A DNA stretch of 64,000 bases. It comes from JAWVFM01 sp963771655 (GTDB lineage: Bacteria; Actinomycetota; Thermoleophilia; Solirubrobacterales; 70-9). Below the pieces are notes generated by a model that made no database searches, was not told where the DNA came from, and was given only the letters and a program-made list of their open reading frames with translations. Each line of letters opens with the position of its first letter. Position 1 is the first letter of the stretch. This document shows positions 1 through 11,026 of the stretch, in pieces. A program made the translations under genes and the position numbers. Where the stretch lies: assembly GCA_963771655.1 (NCBI GenBank), contig CAVYUG010000009.1, forward strand, positions 248,001-312,000, in the 5' to 3' direction.

Positions 1-2
1 CG

Positions 3-56
3 GGCGGCGTGGTGAACGCCGACAAGTCGGTGAAGCTGATGAACCGCCGCTTCTAG
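3..56 (+). CDS. 3' end of a truncated upstream gene
   Basis: An open frame runs from the window edge to a TAG at 54-56 and encodes 17 residues ending KSVKLMNRRF. It converges on clpC, whose stop lies 19 bp away, so this looks like the C-terminus of a plus-strand gene that begins outside the window. The tail is too short to assign a family. It could be a chance open frame. Confidence 0.45.
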   Translation, partial: GGVVNADKSVKLMNRRF

Positions 57-74
57 CCGGGCGAGAGCGACCGC

Positions 75-2672
<2,598 letters not shown>

Positions 2673-2937
2673 AAACTCTCCGCCTCTTTGCCGTTTCGCC
2701 TCAGTATTGCCTAGCCGGTGGTCGCCTCCGGCGACACCGTCCTCGGGGACGCGGGCTCGCCGGCGGTCTCATCAGATATCTCGGCTCCTGGGTGCCGACG
2801 GATTAGACCCTCCGGTTTCTCGACTACGACGAGAGCCCAGTATATCGGGGGGGTGTGCGTGGCCAGGCGGGGTCCGGAGCCCGCACGGGCCGCAACTTGC
2901 GGGGTTGGAGCTGGCCGCCGGAGTAGGATCGCGCGCC

Positions 2938-4233
2938 GTGGCCCCAGAGGACGGACCCGCGGGAAGCCTCGACTCGTTCGCCCGGAGCAACCGCCTGTCG
3001 TTCTCGCAGGCGGTGAGCCTGCCGCAGGAGGGCACGCTTCTGACCGCCGGCGGCGACGTCAAGGGCGCGGTGACCGGGAAGCTGCCCGGCGGCCTCGACG
3101 GCACGCTCGCCTACTACACCTCCACCACCACGACCACCGACTCCGATGGCCACTCGACGACGCACCACCATCACAACACCGTCGTCGTGGGCCGACTTCC
3201 CGAGAGCATCGGCTTCGCCCCCTACCTGGCCTTCCGCGGCCCATCGGTCACAACCGGGCTCGGCCTTCATGACGACACCAAGCAGGTGAAGGCCGTGGGC
3301 GAGGCCGTCAAGGGGGCCCGCGCGTTCGCCTTCGACGGCACGAGCGACGCGTGGCTCACACAGCTCTTCTCGCCGGCGCTCATCGACTGGCTCGGCCGGA
3401 GCCCCGACGACTTCGGCTTCGAGCTCTCGGGCGGGGTTCTCTGCGCCGCGCGCAGCGACTACGTCGACGGCGAGGACCTGGTGAGCCTGTGCAACGACGC
3501 GGCCCACGTCGCCGGGGCGATCGCGACCGAGTGCCAGGAGGCCGTCGACTCGGGTCTCGCCGCAAGCCAGGGCGCCCACTCGAAGCCCGCGGACCCCGGC
3601 CTCGAGAAGACGCTCAACGAGGTCACGGGCGAGGGAGCGCCCGACCATCTCGGTGCGACGACCGGAGCCCTCCGCCGTCACCTCTTCGCCTCTCCCGGCA
3701 CGTACTTCACCGCGCTTCTGTGGGGACTCGTGGTCGCCGCGATCCTCAACGTGTTCCTGCTGGCGATCACGATCAATCTGATCGTCGCCCACTCGTACTC
3801 GGGGCTCGTCATCTTCGAGGCCGCGCTGATCGGCATCTGCTTCCTCATCGCTCTGCGCTGGAGGGTCCGCGACCGGGCGAACGCGCTCGACCCCGAGGCC
3901 TTCTTCCGCGGCTACGCGCGCTCCCGCCACCTCCAGGTCGCCGACCCACTCCAGTTCGCGGCCACCCACGCCGAGGCGAACCTCCCATTCGAGCCCGACT
4001 GGGTCTTCACCGGGACGCTTCCGGGCGGCGCCGGCGACGCGGCGCTCGCGCTCAAGGGAAACGGGATGAAGCGAAGCGACCAGATAGCCGTGGTCGCCGG
4101 CCCATCCGGGCCGGTCGCCGTCACCGAGCTCACGGCGACCGCCCCCGGGCTGTCGGTCGCCAACCTCGACGAGTACGCCGCGGCGCTCACCAAGCAGGCC
4201 GCCGGGCCCGCCCCTTCGCCGACCCCGGGCTGA
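2938..4233 (+). CDS. Hypothetical membrane protein with extracellular-type His/Thr stretch
   Basis: A 431-residue protein from GTG 2938. I chose this start because the upstream frame is low-quality sequence running back into the clpC promoter region. No signal peptide is seen. A Thr-rich run followed by HHHH lies near residue 70. Two hydrophobic segments sit close together at about residues 260-305 (starting ALLWGLVVAAILNVFLLAIT), followed by a basic stretch, so the protein probably has a hairpin membrane anchor with soluble domains on both sides. It is divergent from clpC across a 265-bp gap and convergent with the FHA gene, 1 bp apart. I do not recognise the family. Confidence 0.7.
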   Translation: MAPEDGPAGSLDSFARSNRLSFSQAVSLPQEGTLLTAGGDVKGAVTGKLPGGLDGTLAYYTSTTTTTDSDGHSTTHHHHNTVVVGRLPESIGFAPYLAFRGPSVTTGLGLHDDTKQVKAVGEAVKGARAFAFDGTSDAWLTQLFSPALIDWLGRSPDDFGFELSGGVLCAARSDYVDGEDLVSLCNDAAHVAGAIATECQEAVDSGLAASQGAHSKPADPGLEKTLNEVTGEGAPDHLGATTGALRRHLFASPGTYFTALLWGLVVAAILNVFLLAITINLIVAHSYSGLVIFEAALIGICFLIALRWRVRDRANALDPEAFFRGYARSRHLQVADPLQFAATHAEANLPFEPDWVFTGTLPGGAGDAALALKGNGMKRSDQIAVVAGPSGPVAVTELTATAPGLSVANLDEYAAALTKQAAGPAPSPTPG

Positions 4234-4234
4234 C

Positions 4235-4645
4235 CTAGTCCTCGGGCGGGCGCGGGAGCTCGACCTGCGTCTTCTCAACGACTTGGAACGGGGCGTTGAA
4301 GCGGATCGACGTCAGGCCGAATCTCAGCTCGTCGCCATCGACGAGCTTGCGTCTTCCGGAGACCCGCTCGCCATTGACGAAGCTGCCATGCCGCGAGAGG
4401 CCCTCGTCCACAAGCACCCAATCGTCGGCGAGGTGCTGGAGGTCGGCGTGGAGCGACGACACCGCGGTGTCCCACGAGAGGGAGACGTCCGCGGACATGC
4501 CGCGCCCGATCGTCACCCGCGTCCACGAGTCGGGCATCGAGAGCACGCGCTCCGACCCGTTGCCGTCCGTATAGACGAGGAACGGGTCCCCGCGGCGGCG
4601 GGCATCGGCGATCTGCGGCGATTCCTGGTCGGCGGGCTCGCCCAT
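4235..4645 (-). CDS. FHA-domain protein
   Basis: A 136-residue protein made almost entirely of one forkhead-associated domain. The phosphothreonine-binding signatures are visible: GRG near residue 49, the SSLHADL segment carrying the conserved Ser/His, and HGSFVNGERV. FHA domains bind phospho-Thr targets of Ser/Thr kinases, but no kinase gene is in the window. It sits 7 bp downstream of lysS on the same strand and is probably co-transcribed with it. The partner is unknown. Confidence 0.88.
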   Translation of the reverse strand: MGEPADQESPQIADARRRGDPFLVYTDGNGSERVLSMPDSWTRVTIGRGMSADVSLSWDTAVSSLHADLQHLADDWVLVDEGLSRHGSFVNGERVSGRRKLVDGDELRFGLTSIRFNAPFQVVEKTQVELPRPPED

Positions 4646-4652
4646 CTTCGAG

Positions 4653-6137
4653 CTAGTCCCTCATCGCCGGAAACAGGACCACCTCGCGGATGCTACGCGC
4701 GCCGGCGAGGAGGATGACGAGACGATCGATGCCGAGACCGACGCCGCCCGTCGGCGGCATGCCCTGCTCGAGCGCCTCGACGAACGCCTCGTCGTAGGGC
4801 TGCGCATCGACGTCACCGCGGCGAAGCTCCTCGGCCTGCTGCTCAAAGCGGCGCCGCTGCTCGTCCGGGTCGTTCAGCTCGGTGAACGAGTTCGCGATCT
4901 CGATCCCGCCGACGATCGCCTCCCACCGTTCGACCAGCCCGTCTTCGGATCGATGACGCTTGGCGAAGGGCGAGAGCTCCACCGGGTAGTCGCGGACGAA
5001 CGTCGGTTGGACGAGCGCGGGCTCCACGAGCTTGGAGAAGACGTCGTCGACGAGCTTGCCCCAGCCCTCCGCATCATCGGGCTCGCGGCCGAGCGCGCCG
5101 GCGAGCTCCTCCCGGGCCGGCCGCTTGGCGATGTCGAGGCCCGAGCGCTCGAGGATCGCCTCCCGCATCGACACCCGCCGCCACGGCGGCGCCAGGTCGA
5201 TCTCCTGCCCGTCACGCTCGACCTTCGTCGTCCCCAGCACCTTCTCGGCGACGGTGGCGACGAGCTCCTCGGCGCGCCTGGCGGTGTCGTCGTAGTCGGC
5301 GTAGGCCTCGTACCACTCGAGCATCGTGAACTCGGGGTTGTGCTTGGGTGAGATTCCCTCGTTGCGGAAGTCCTTGCCCAGCTCGTAGACCCGCTCCAGG
5401 CCGCCGACCACGCACCGCTTGAGGTAGAGCTCGGTGGCGATCCGCAGGTAGAGGTCGCGGTCGAGCGCGTTGTGGTGCGTGGTGAACGGGCGCGCCAGCG
5501 CGCCGCCGTAGAGCGGCTGAAGCACCGGCGTCTCGACCTCGAGGAACCCTCGCTCGTCGAGCCAGCGGCGGATCTCGGCAACGGCTCGGCTGCGAAGCTC
5601 GAAGAGGCGGCGCGTGTCCGCATTCGCCATCAGGTCGAGCTCGCGGTGGCGATACCGGGTCTCGACGTCGGCGAGCCCGTGGAACTTCTCGGGCGGAGGG
5701 CGAAGGCTCTTCGCAAGCAGGGTCCAGCCCGTGACGCGCAGCGACAGCTCGCCCCGCTTGGTCTTGAACGCCGTGCCGTCGACGCCGACGATGTCGCCGA
5801 GGTCGAGCTCGGTCAGGGCCTCGTGCTCGCCCTCCCCCACCACGTCGGCGCGGGAGTGGAGCTGGATGACGCCGGAGCCGTCGGCGATGTCGAGGAACGC
5901 GGCCTTGCCGTGCCCGCGCCGAGCCGCGATCCGCCCAGCGACCCGGTAGGCGTCGTCGGTCTCCTGGCCGGCGCGGAGGTCCTCGTGCGCCCCCCGGACA
6001 TCGGCGATCTCGGTCCGGCCCTCGAACGTATGCGGGAAGGGCTCGATCCCGTCCGCGCGCAGGCGGTCGAGCTTCGCCCGCCGCTCGGCGATCAGGGCGT
6101 TCTCGGTGCGCTCGGTGGGACCGTCTTCGCCGTTCAT
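4653..6137 (-). CDS. lysS: Lysyl-tRNA synthetase, class II
   Basis: Charges tRNA-Lys with lysine and ATP. The 494 residues have an N-terminal OB-fold anticodon-binding domain (about 45-150) and a class II catalytic core: motif 2 region near FRNEGISPKHNPEFTMLEWY and motif 3 GLGIDRLVILL near the end. The length matches bacterial LysS. It belongs to the actinobacterial coaX-lysS-clpC neighbourhood. A run of hairpins separates it from greA upstream, so it probably has its own promoter around 6140-6165. Confidence 0.97.
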   Translation of the reverse strand: MNGEDGPTERTENALIAERRAKLDRLRADGIEPFPHTFEGRTEIADVRGAHEDLRAGQETDDAYRVAGRIAARRGHGKAAFLDIADGSGVIQLHSRADVVGEGEHEALTELDLGDIVGVDGTAFKTKRGELSLRVTGWTLLAKSLRPPPEKFHGLADVETRYRHRELDLMANADTRRLFELRSRAVAEIRRWLDERGFLEVETPVLQPLYGGALARPFTTHHNALDRDLYLRIATELYLKRCVVGGLERVYELGKDFRNEGISPKHNPEFTMLEWYEAYADYDDTARRAEELVATVAEKVLGTTKVERDGQEIDLAPPWRRVSMREAILERSGLDIAKRPAREELAGALGREPDDAEGWGKLVDDVFSKLVEPALVQPTFVRDYPVELSPFAKRHRSEDGLVERWEAIVGGIEIANSFTELNDPDEQRRRFEQQAEELRRGDVDAQPYDEAFVEALEQGMPPTGGVGLGIDRLVILLAGARSIREVVLFPAMRD

Positions 6138-6168
6138 TCGGCGCAGGTTATGTCCGGGAATGACTTGC

Positions 6169-6243
6169 GGGCGCCTTCGGCGCCCTCACATGCCTCTTTC
6201 GGGGCAAAGCCCCTCACCGGACCGAAGCGGCTTACGCCGCTTC
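6169..6243 (-). terminator. Cluster of three hairpins after greA
   Basis: Three perfect inverted repeats follow one another: GAAGCGGC/GCCGCTTC at 6224-6243 (spanning the greA stop), GGGGC/GCCCC with an AAA loop at 6201-6213, and GGGCGCC/GGCGCCC at 6169-6185. There is no strong T-run. Position and stem strength suggest transcription termination or 3'-end protection of the greA message. Confidence 0.6.
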
Positions 6244-6711
6244 TATCTTCGTGATCTTGAGCTTCTTCTTCGGCCCGCGGGGCACGTCCACGGTGACGAT
6301 CTCGCCCCGCTTGTGGCCGAGGAGCGCGCGGCCGATCGGCGACTCGTTGGAGAGCTTGCTCTCGGCGGGATCGGCCTCAGCCGAGCCGACGAGCCTGAAC
6401 TTCTTCGAGTCGCCGGACTTCTGGTCCTTGACGTGGACGAGGGTGCCGACCGACACGACCTCGGTGTCGACGTCGGACTCGTCGATCACGGTGGCCCGCC
6501 GCACCCGCTCCTCGAGCTGCGAGATCCGCTGCTCAAGGAGCGCCTGCTCGTTCTTCGCGTCGTCGTACTCGGAGTTCTCCGAGATATCGCCGAACTCACG
6601 CGCCTCCTTGATGCGGGCCGCCACCTCACGACGCTTCTCGGTCGTGAGGTATTCGACCTCCTGCTTCAGCTTGTCGAGCCCTTCCTGGGTGATCAGCGAT
6701 TCACGCGCCAC
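6232..6711 (-). CDS. greA: Transcription elongation factor GreA
   Basis: Rescues backtracked RNA polymerase by stimulating transcript cleavage through the secondary channel. The 159 residues show the N-terminal antiparallel coiled coil with the acidic tip (EFGDISENSEYDDAKNEQA) and the C-terminal FKBP-like domain (SPIGRALLGHKRGE). Length is normal and the start is GTG (VARESLIT). It lies between dus and lysS, and hairpins at its 3' end suggest separate transcription. Confidence 0.96.
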   Translation of the reverse strand: MARESLITQEGLDKLKQEVEYLTTEKRREVAARIKEAREFGDISENSEYDDAKNEQALLEQRISQLEERVRRATVIDESDVDTEVVSVGTLVHVKDQKSGDSKKFRLVGSAEADPAESKLSNESPIGRALLGHKRGEIVTVDVPRGPKKKLKITKIEAA

Positions 6712-6869
6712 TTGGGAAAACTCACCCTCTCTCCGTACCTGCGCGGACCGGGGCCCGCTCTATCGAACAAAACGCCCGAAGCGCGGCGCTTTCGTGCGCA
6801 CGCGGTCTCGGGCAGGCGGCGATTATAGCGATGGCGTTTGGCGGCCCGAAAACGGTGGAATCGACCGGT

Positions 6870-7859
6870 TCAGGCGGCGAGAGGGGCGGCTTCTCGCTGT
6901 TCGTCGAGCATGTCGCGCACGTGGTCGAGTGACGGCGCGCGCTGGAACGCGTCGGCCTCCTTGCCGCGCATCCCGATGCCCTCCAGGTACGCGGGGTACA
7001 GCTTGCGCAGGTTCCGGCATCCCCGCTCGGCGCCCCAGTGCTCCTCTGCGCGATCGACCGTCCACGAGATCTCGTCGATGACCTCGTCCCTGCCCGGCGG
7101 GCCGGTCCGCCGGCCCAGCACCTCCTCGAACGCCCAGGGGTTCCCGAGCGCGCCGCGGGCCAGCATCACCGCGGCGGCGTTCGACCGCTCGTAGGCGGCC
7201 CCGGCAGCCTCGGCATCGTGGAGCCCCCCCGAGAGAATGACGGGCGCGTCAAGCCCGCGGGCGAGGTTCGCCACCGACTCGTAGTCCGGATCGCCTGAGT
7301 GGCGGGTGGAGGCAGGGCGGGGATGAAAGGCGACTGCGGCGACCCCGGCTTGGGCGACGAGTTGGATGGCGAGGTCGAACCCCGAGCGGTCGCCCGGCAC
7401 CAGGCCGCTCCGCACCTTGACGGTCACAGGCAGGCCGGGGGCGCCCGCGGCGCGCGCGAGGGCGACGGCGCGGCCGGGATCGCGAAGCAGGGCCGCCCCG
7501 GCGCCCGTCTTGCATACCTTGGGCACGGGGCAGCCGAGGTTGATGTCGATGAGGTCCGCTCCAGCCTCGGCGACGAGCCACGCGGCCTCGCGCATCGCGT
7601 CGGGGTCAGGGCCGAAGAGCTGGATCGAGACCGGGTGCTCGTCGGGATGGATGCGAAGCATCTCCTCGCTTGTCCGCCGATTGCCGCGCGCCAGGGCGAT
7701 GCTGGACACCATCTCCGAGACGGCCAGGCCGGCGCCGTAGCGACGCGCCTGCAGGCGCACGAACCAGTTGCCGATGCCGGCGAGCGGGGCAAGCAGGACG
7801 CGATTGGCGACGTCGACGTCGCCGACGCGGAAGGGAGCTGTGAGCGGGGGTTGTGACAC
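6870..7859 (-). CDS. dus: tRNA-dihydrouridine synthase
   Basis: FMN-dependent reductase that makes dihydrouridine in tRNA. This 329-residue TIM-barrel protein has the conserved N-terminal NRVLLAPLAG, the INLGCPVPKV segment with the catalytic Cys, and the phosphate-binding region around VILSGGLHD. Length fits DusB-type enzymes. The start is a GTG giving SQPPLTAPFRVG. It is downstream of coaX with a 150-bp gap holding a strong hairpin, so co-transcription is uncertain. Confidence 0.93.
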   Translation of the reverse strand: MSQPPLTAPFRVGDVDVANRVLLAPLAGIGNWFVRLQARRYGAGLAVSEMVSSIALARGNRRTSEEMLRIHPDEHPVSIQLFGPDPDAMREAAWLVAEAGADLIDINLGCPVPKVCKTGAGAALLRDPGRAVALARAAGAPGLPVTVKVRSGLVPGDRSGFDLAIQLVAQAGVAAVAFHPRPASTRHSGDPDYESVANLARGLDAPVILSGGLHDAEAAGAAYERSNAAAVMLARGALGNPWAFEEVLGRRTGPPGRDEVIDEISWTVDRAEEHWGAERGCRNLRKLYPAYLEGIGMRGKEADAFQRAPSLDHVRDMLDEQREAAPLAA

Positions 7860-7906
7860 GGGATTCAGTTAGGGGGCCGGACTTGCGCGGAATCGCTGGC
7901 TCCGAG

Positions 7907-7958
7907 CGTTCGTTGCGGCCTTGGTGTTGCTATAGCAGCCACAACCCGGCAACGAACG
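7907..7958. terminator. Long inverted repeat between coaX and dus
   Basis: CGTTCGTTGC (7907-7916) pairs perfectly with GCAACGAACG (7949-7958). The loop contains a further self-complementary TGCTATAGCA. It is downstream of coaX and upstream of dus on the minus strand. No T-run is present. It could be a terminator or a processed leader element. Confidence 0.5.
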
Positions 7959-8010
7959 GATCTGGCGGCCGGAATCGCCCTCCCTTCGCTGACTCGTCTG
8001 TCGCGCGCCC

Positions 8011-8796
8011 TCACTCGTTCATCTCCCATATAAGCCGCAACCCCGTCAGGGTGAGCAGGTCGTCCACCTCGTCGACCGTCTCGCAGTAGGGGACGATCGC
8101 GTGAGCGTGGCCGCCGGTGGCGATGAACTCGACGTCGGTGCCGAGCTCGCGCTGGACCCGCCGGGCGATCGCGTCGACCGCGCCCGCGAACCCGTAGACG
8201 ATCCCGGACTGGAGGCTCGCCTGAGTCGACCGGCCGATGACGCCTCCGGGCTCTCCGAGCGGCTCCCCGAGCTCGATCGGCGGCAGCTTCGCCGCCCGCT
8301 CGGCCAGCGCCTCCATCGAGATCGCGACGCCGGGGCCGATGACGCCGCCCAGGTACTCGCCCTCGGCCGAGACCGCGTCGAAGGTCACGGCGGTCCCGAA
8401 GTCGACCACGGCGCACGCGGCGCCGAAGCGCGCGTAGGCGGCGACCGCGTTGACGAGGCGGTCCGCCCCCAGCTCCCGCGGGTTCTCGAGCTTGATCGGC
8501 ATCCCGGTTCGCACGCCCGGGCCCACCAGGAGGCAATCGACGTCCAGGTAGCGCTCGCTCATCGCCTGATAGCCGGGCGTCAGCTGCGGGACCACCGAGG
8601 AGACGATCGCCCCGTCGACGGCGTCGAAGCCGGTTGCGCGCAATGCCAAGAGCGCGGCGACCCGGGCTGCGATCTCGTCGGTGGTCGCCTCGGAGTCGGT
8701 GGCGACGCGCCAGTGTTCGACGAGGTCCCCCCCGTCGAAGACCCCGAGGTGCGTCTGGGTATTGCCGACGTCGACCGCTAGCAGCACGGCAGCCAT
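8011..8796 (-). CDS. coaX: Type III pantothenate kinase
   Basis: Phosphorylates pantothenate in the first step of coenzyme A synthesis. The acetate kinase-like fold is indicated by DVGNTQTHLGVF at the N-terminus (ATP phosphate loop), GADRLVNAVAAY, and DFGTAVTFDAV. About 261 residues, normal for CoaX. Candidate starts are ATG 8805, ATG 8796 and a GTG at 8787, and the last would best match the usual MLLAVDVGN start. The divergent GST-like gene starts at 8817, so the two 5' ends are only about 11-30 bp apart and their promoters must overlap coding sequence. panC and panD, often nearby, are absent. Confidence 0.93.
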   Translation of the reverse strand: MAAVLLAVDVGNTQTHLGVFDGGDLVEHWRVATDSEATTDEIAARVAALLALRATGFDAVDGAIVSSVVPQLTPGYQAMSERYLDVDCLLVGPGVRTGMPIKLENPRELGADRLVNAVAAYARFGAACAVVDFGTAVTFDAVSAEGEYLGGVIGPGVAISMEALAERAAKLPPIELGEPLGEPGGVIGRSTQASLQSGIVYGFAGAVDAIARRVQRELGTDVEFIATGGHAHAIVPYCETVDEVDDLLTLTGLRLIWEMNE

Positions 8797-8816
8797 TATC
8801 CGCATAGGGTTGCGGC

Positions 8817-9580
8817 ATGGCCCGCGCGACGCTCTACGTGATCCCCGGATCTCACCCGTCGATGACCGCGCGCCTCGAGCTCGAGCGCAAGGGCATCGTT
8901 TACAAGCGGGTGGACCTGATGCCCGTCATCTCGAAGGCCGCGGTCCGCGCGCTTCGGTTCCCGAGCAACACGGTCCCGGCGTTGCGGATTGGCGAGGAGC
9001 GGGTGCAGGGGTCGCGTGCGATCGCGAAGCGCCTCGACGAGCTGGTCCCGGAGCCGGCGCTCTATCCCTCGGACCCCGGCCAGCGCGCCGCCGTCGAGGA
9101 GGCCGAGCGGTTCGGCGACGAGGAGCTGCAGCCGCCCGCGCGGCGGATCGTGTGGAACTGCCTGCGCCGCGACCGCTCGCCGCTCGAGAGCTTCTCCACG
9201 GGCGCGAGGCTCGGCATCCCGATCGGCCTCGCCGTGAAGACCGCCGCGCCCATCGTCGCTGGGGCGGCGCGCCTGAACGAGGCGACGGACGAAAACGTCC
9301 GCGCCGACCTCGCCTCGCTTCCGGCGCAGCTCGACCGGATCGACGGCTGGATCGCCGACGGCACCCTCGGCGGCGCCGAGCCGAACGCGGCCGACTTCCA
9401 GATCGCATCGAGCCTGCGGCTCCTTGATGACCTTGGACGACCTCGGCCGTGCATCGAGTCGAGGCCGGCTGCGGTGAGATGGCGATGCGCGTGGTTCCCG
9501 ACTTCCCCGGGCGGGTGCCTCCGATCCTGCCGGCGGAGTGGCTCGAGCCGCTCAGAGAGAGGACCCCGGCGGCGAGCTGA
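8817..9580 (+). pseudogene. Glutathione S-transferase-like protein, 3' end frame-disrupted
   Basis: The first about 200 residues read cleanly from ATG 8817: a thioredoxin-like N-domain (ATLYVIPGSHPSMTARLELE, then NTVPALRIGEE) and a helical C-domain ending ADFQIASSLRLL. From about 9425 the expected C-terminus is spread over three frames: MTLDDL in one (9427-9444), CIESRPAA in the original (9450-9473), and EMAMRVVPDFPGRV to a TGA at 9578-9580 in the third. Two or three small indels would explain this, either real decay or sequencing error. In the original frame translation would run on antisense to folK. Its true end overlaps folK tail to tail by 29 bp. The usual active-site Ser/Cys of GSTs is not evident. 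Confidence 0.7.
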
Positions 9581-10082
9581 GCCAGGGGCCGGCTCTTCGC
9601 ACAGCCCCCTCGCCGCCCAGACCCTGGAGCGCGGTCTGAAGCCTGGTCCCGTCGGGCAGCTCCAGGTCCGGCTCCAGCTCCAGCAGCGGCACCAGCACGA
9701 ACCTCCGGCTCGCCACCTCGGGGTGCGGCAGGATCAGTCGCTCGTGCTCGAGCTCGATGTCGCCGAGCAGGAGGAGGTCGACGTCCAGGGGCCGCGGCCC
9801 GTGCCTCGGCCCGCCGAACATGCGCCCGTGCTCGGCCTCGATCGCCTTGCAGGCGTCGAGCAGGTCCAGCGGCTCGAGGTCGGTGGCCACTCGCACCACC
9901 GCGTTCAGGAAGTCGGGCTGGTCGAGGATCTCGCCAACCGGCTCGGTCTCGTACGTCGAAGAGACCGCCAGCACCTCGACCCCATGCTCGCCGAGAAGGG
10001 ATACGGCGCCGCGCAGGTGCTCCTCGCGGTCGCCGACATTCGAACCGAGCCCGAGGAAGCCGGTCCGGCGCTCATCCCTCAT
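9552..10082 (-). CDS. folK: HPPK, 2-amino-4-hydroxy-6-hydroxymethyldihydropteridine pyrophosphokinase
   Basis: Transfers pyrophosphate from ATP to 6-hydroxymethyl-dihydropterin in folate synthesis. Signature segments: LGLGSNVGDREEHLRGA near the start, STYETEPVGEILDQPDFLNAVV, and the ATP/Mg region GPRPLDVDLLLLGD. 176 residues, normal length. Its ATG overlaps the folB stop in an ATGA junction, which indicates translational coupling. Confidence 0.96.
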   Translation of the reverse strand: MRDERRTGFLGLGSNVGDREEHLRGAVSLLGEHGVEVLAVSSTYETEPVGEILDQPDFLNAVVRVATDLEPLDLLDACKAIEAEHGRMFGGPRHGPRPLDVDLLLLGDIELEHERLILPHPEVASRRFVLVPLLELEPDLELPDGTRLQTALQGLGGEGAVRRAGPWLSSPPGSSL

Positions 10083-10498
10083 TGCTCGTCCTCGTCGTCC
10101 TCCTCGACCTCGAAGGATCGCTCGTGCACCACCTCGACCGCGACCTCCTCCAAGGCGAGCGGCAGCGGTGGCTCCGGCTTCGACGCCCGCACCCGCACGA
10201 CCTCGCAGCCGAACCGCTCGGCGAGTCGCTCGCCGATCACGTGGGCGAGCCGCTCGAGGGTCCGGTAGCTCCGCTCGGTCGCGGCGAGGGAGATGATGTC
10301 GCAGGCCTCCGAGTAATCGATCGTGTCCTCGAGGCGGTCGGTGAGCACGGCGTCACACGAGGGGGCGTCGAAGGAGACGTCGAGCAGCAACCTCTGGCCG
10401 ACCTCCTGCTCGGCGTCGGTTACGCCGTGGTGGGTGTAGATCGAGAGCCCGCGGATCTCGACGTCGACCGAGGATTCCGAGGCGGAGTCGTCCTCCAT
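10079..10498 (-). CDS. folB: Dihydroneopterin aldolase
   Basis: Converts dihydroneopterin to 6-hydroxymethyl-dihydropterin and glycolaldehyde. The 139 residues carry the tunnelling fold signatures IRGLSIYTHHGVTDAEQEVGQ near residue 14, DTIDYSEACD, and a late VRVRASKPEPP with the catalytic Lys. The start at ATG 10498 is chosen because the residues before it are not family-like. The C-terminus is unusually acidic (EVEEDDEDEQ). It is followed by folK with a 4-bp overlap. Confidence 0.95.
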   Translation of the reverse strand: MEDDSASESSVDVEIRGLSIYTHHGVTDAEQEVGQRLLLDVSFDAPSCDAVLTDRLEDTIDYSEACDIISLAATERSYRTLERLAHVIGERLAERFGCEVVRVRASKPEPPLPLALEEVAVEVVHERSFEVEEDDEDEQ

Positions 10499-10527
10499 CG
10501 GCTCAACGTAGCCGATCGAGGAGGCGC

Positions 10528-10974
10528 TCAGGCGGCCACGGGCTCCTTCGCGCGCTCGTCGCCGTGCTCCGCCAGCCACGCGTCGAGCTCGAGCGGCTTC
10601 TCGGTGTCCTCGTAGACCTCGTAGTCGGTCATGCGCCCCCACCGGGCGTGACCCCAGATGACGTAGCGGTTCTCGTAGACCAGCTCGCCCTCGTCGGAGC
10701 GCAGATCGTCGGTGCCGCGAACGCAGATCGTCGTGCGCCATGGGAAGCCCTTCACCACGACCTCGTCGGGAAAGATCTGGAGCCCCGACGCCGCGAAGCG
10801 CTCGAGCCACTGCGTCACCGCGGGCTTCCCGACGAACTCGCCCGACCACGAGCTGCGGCCGGGGAAGACGAGGCGGGAGTCCTCCCCGATGAGCCGCAGC
10901 TGCGGCCGCGGGTCGCCTTCGTTGAGGCGCTCCATGTTGTGCGAGAGGACGCGATGGGCGAGCCAGGAAAGCAT
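10528..10974 (-). CDS. NTF2-like (SnoaL/DUF4440-type) protein
   Basis: A 148-residue protein with the helical N-terminus and cone-shaped sheet pattern of the NTF2-like superfamily (ILSHNMERLNEGD-like opening, LVFPGRSSWSGEFVGKPAVT, then YENRYVIWGHARWGRMTDYEVYEDTEK). Proteins of this group are small hydrolases, isomerases or binding proteins, and no function can be assigned here. It is transcribed divergently from a TetR regulator across a 52-bp gap with a palindromic operator, so it is most likely the regulator's target. Confidence 0.8.
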   Translation of the reverse strand: MLSWLAHRVLSHNMERLNEGDPRPQLRLIGEDSRLVFPGRSSWSGEFVGKPAVTQWLERFAASGLQIFPDEVVVKGFPWRTTICVRGTDDLRSDEGELVYENRYVIWGHARWGRMTDYEVYEDTEKPLELDAWLAEHGDERAKEPVAA

Positions 10975-10987
10975 GTGATCTCCTCCT

Positions 10988-11005
10988 CTAGATAGATCGC
11001 TCTAG
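10988..11005. promoter_or_regulatory. Palindromic operator between NTF2-like gene and tetR
   Basis: CTAGATAGATCGCTCTAG is a near-perfect palindrome: CTAGA, GATC and TCTAG pair, with only four central-flank positions mismatched (14 of 18 symmetric). It sits midway between the divergent starts at 10974 and 11027, so it can control both genes. Dimeric TetR proteins typically bind such sites. Confidence 0.75.
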
Positions 11006-11026
11006 TAAGGACGCTACCATAGCCGA

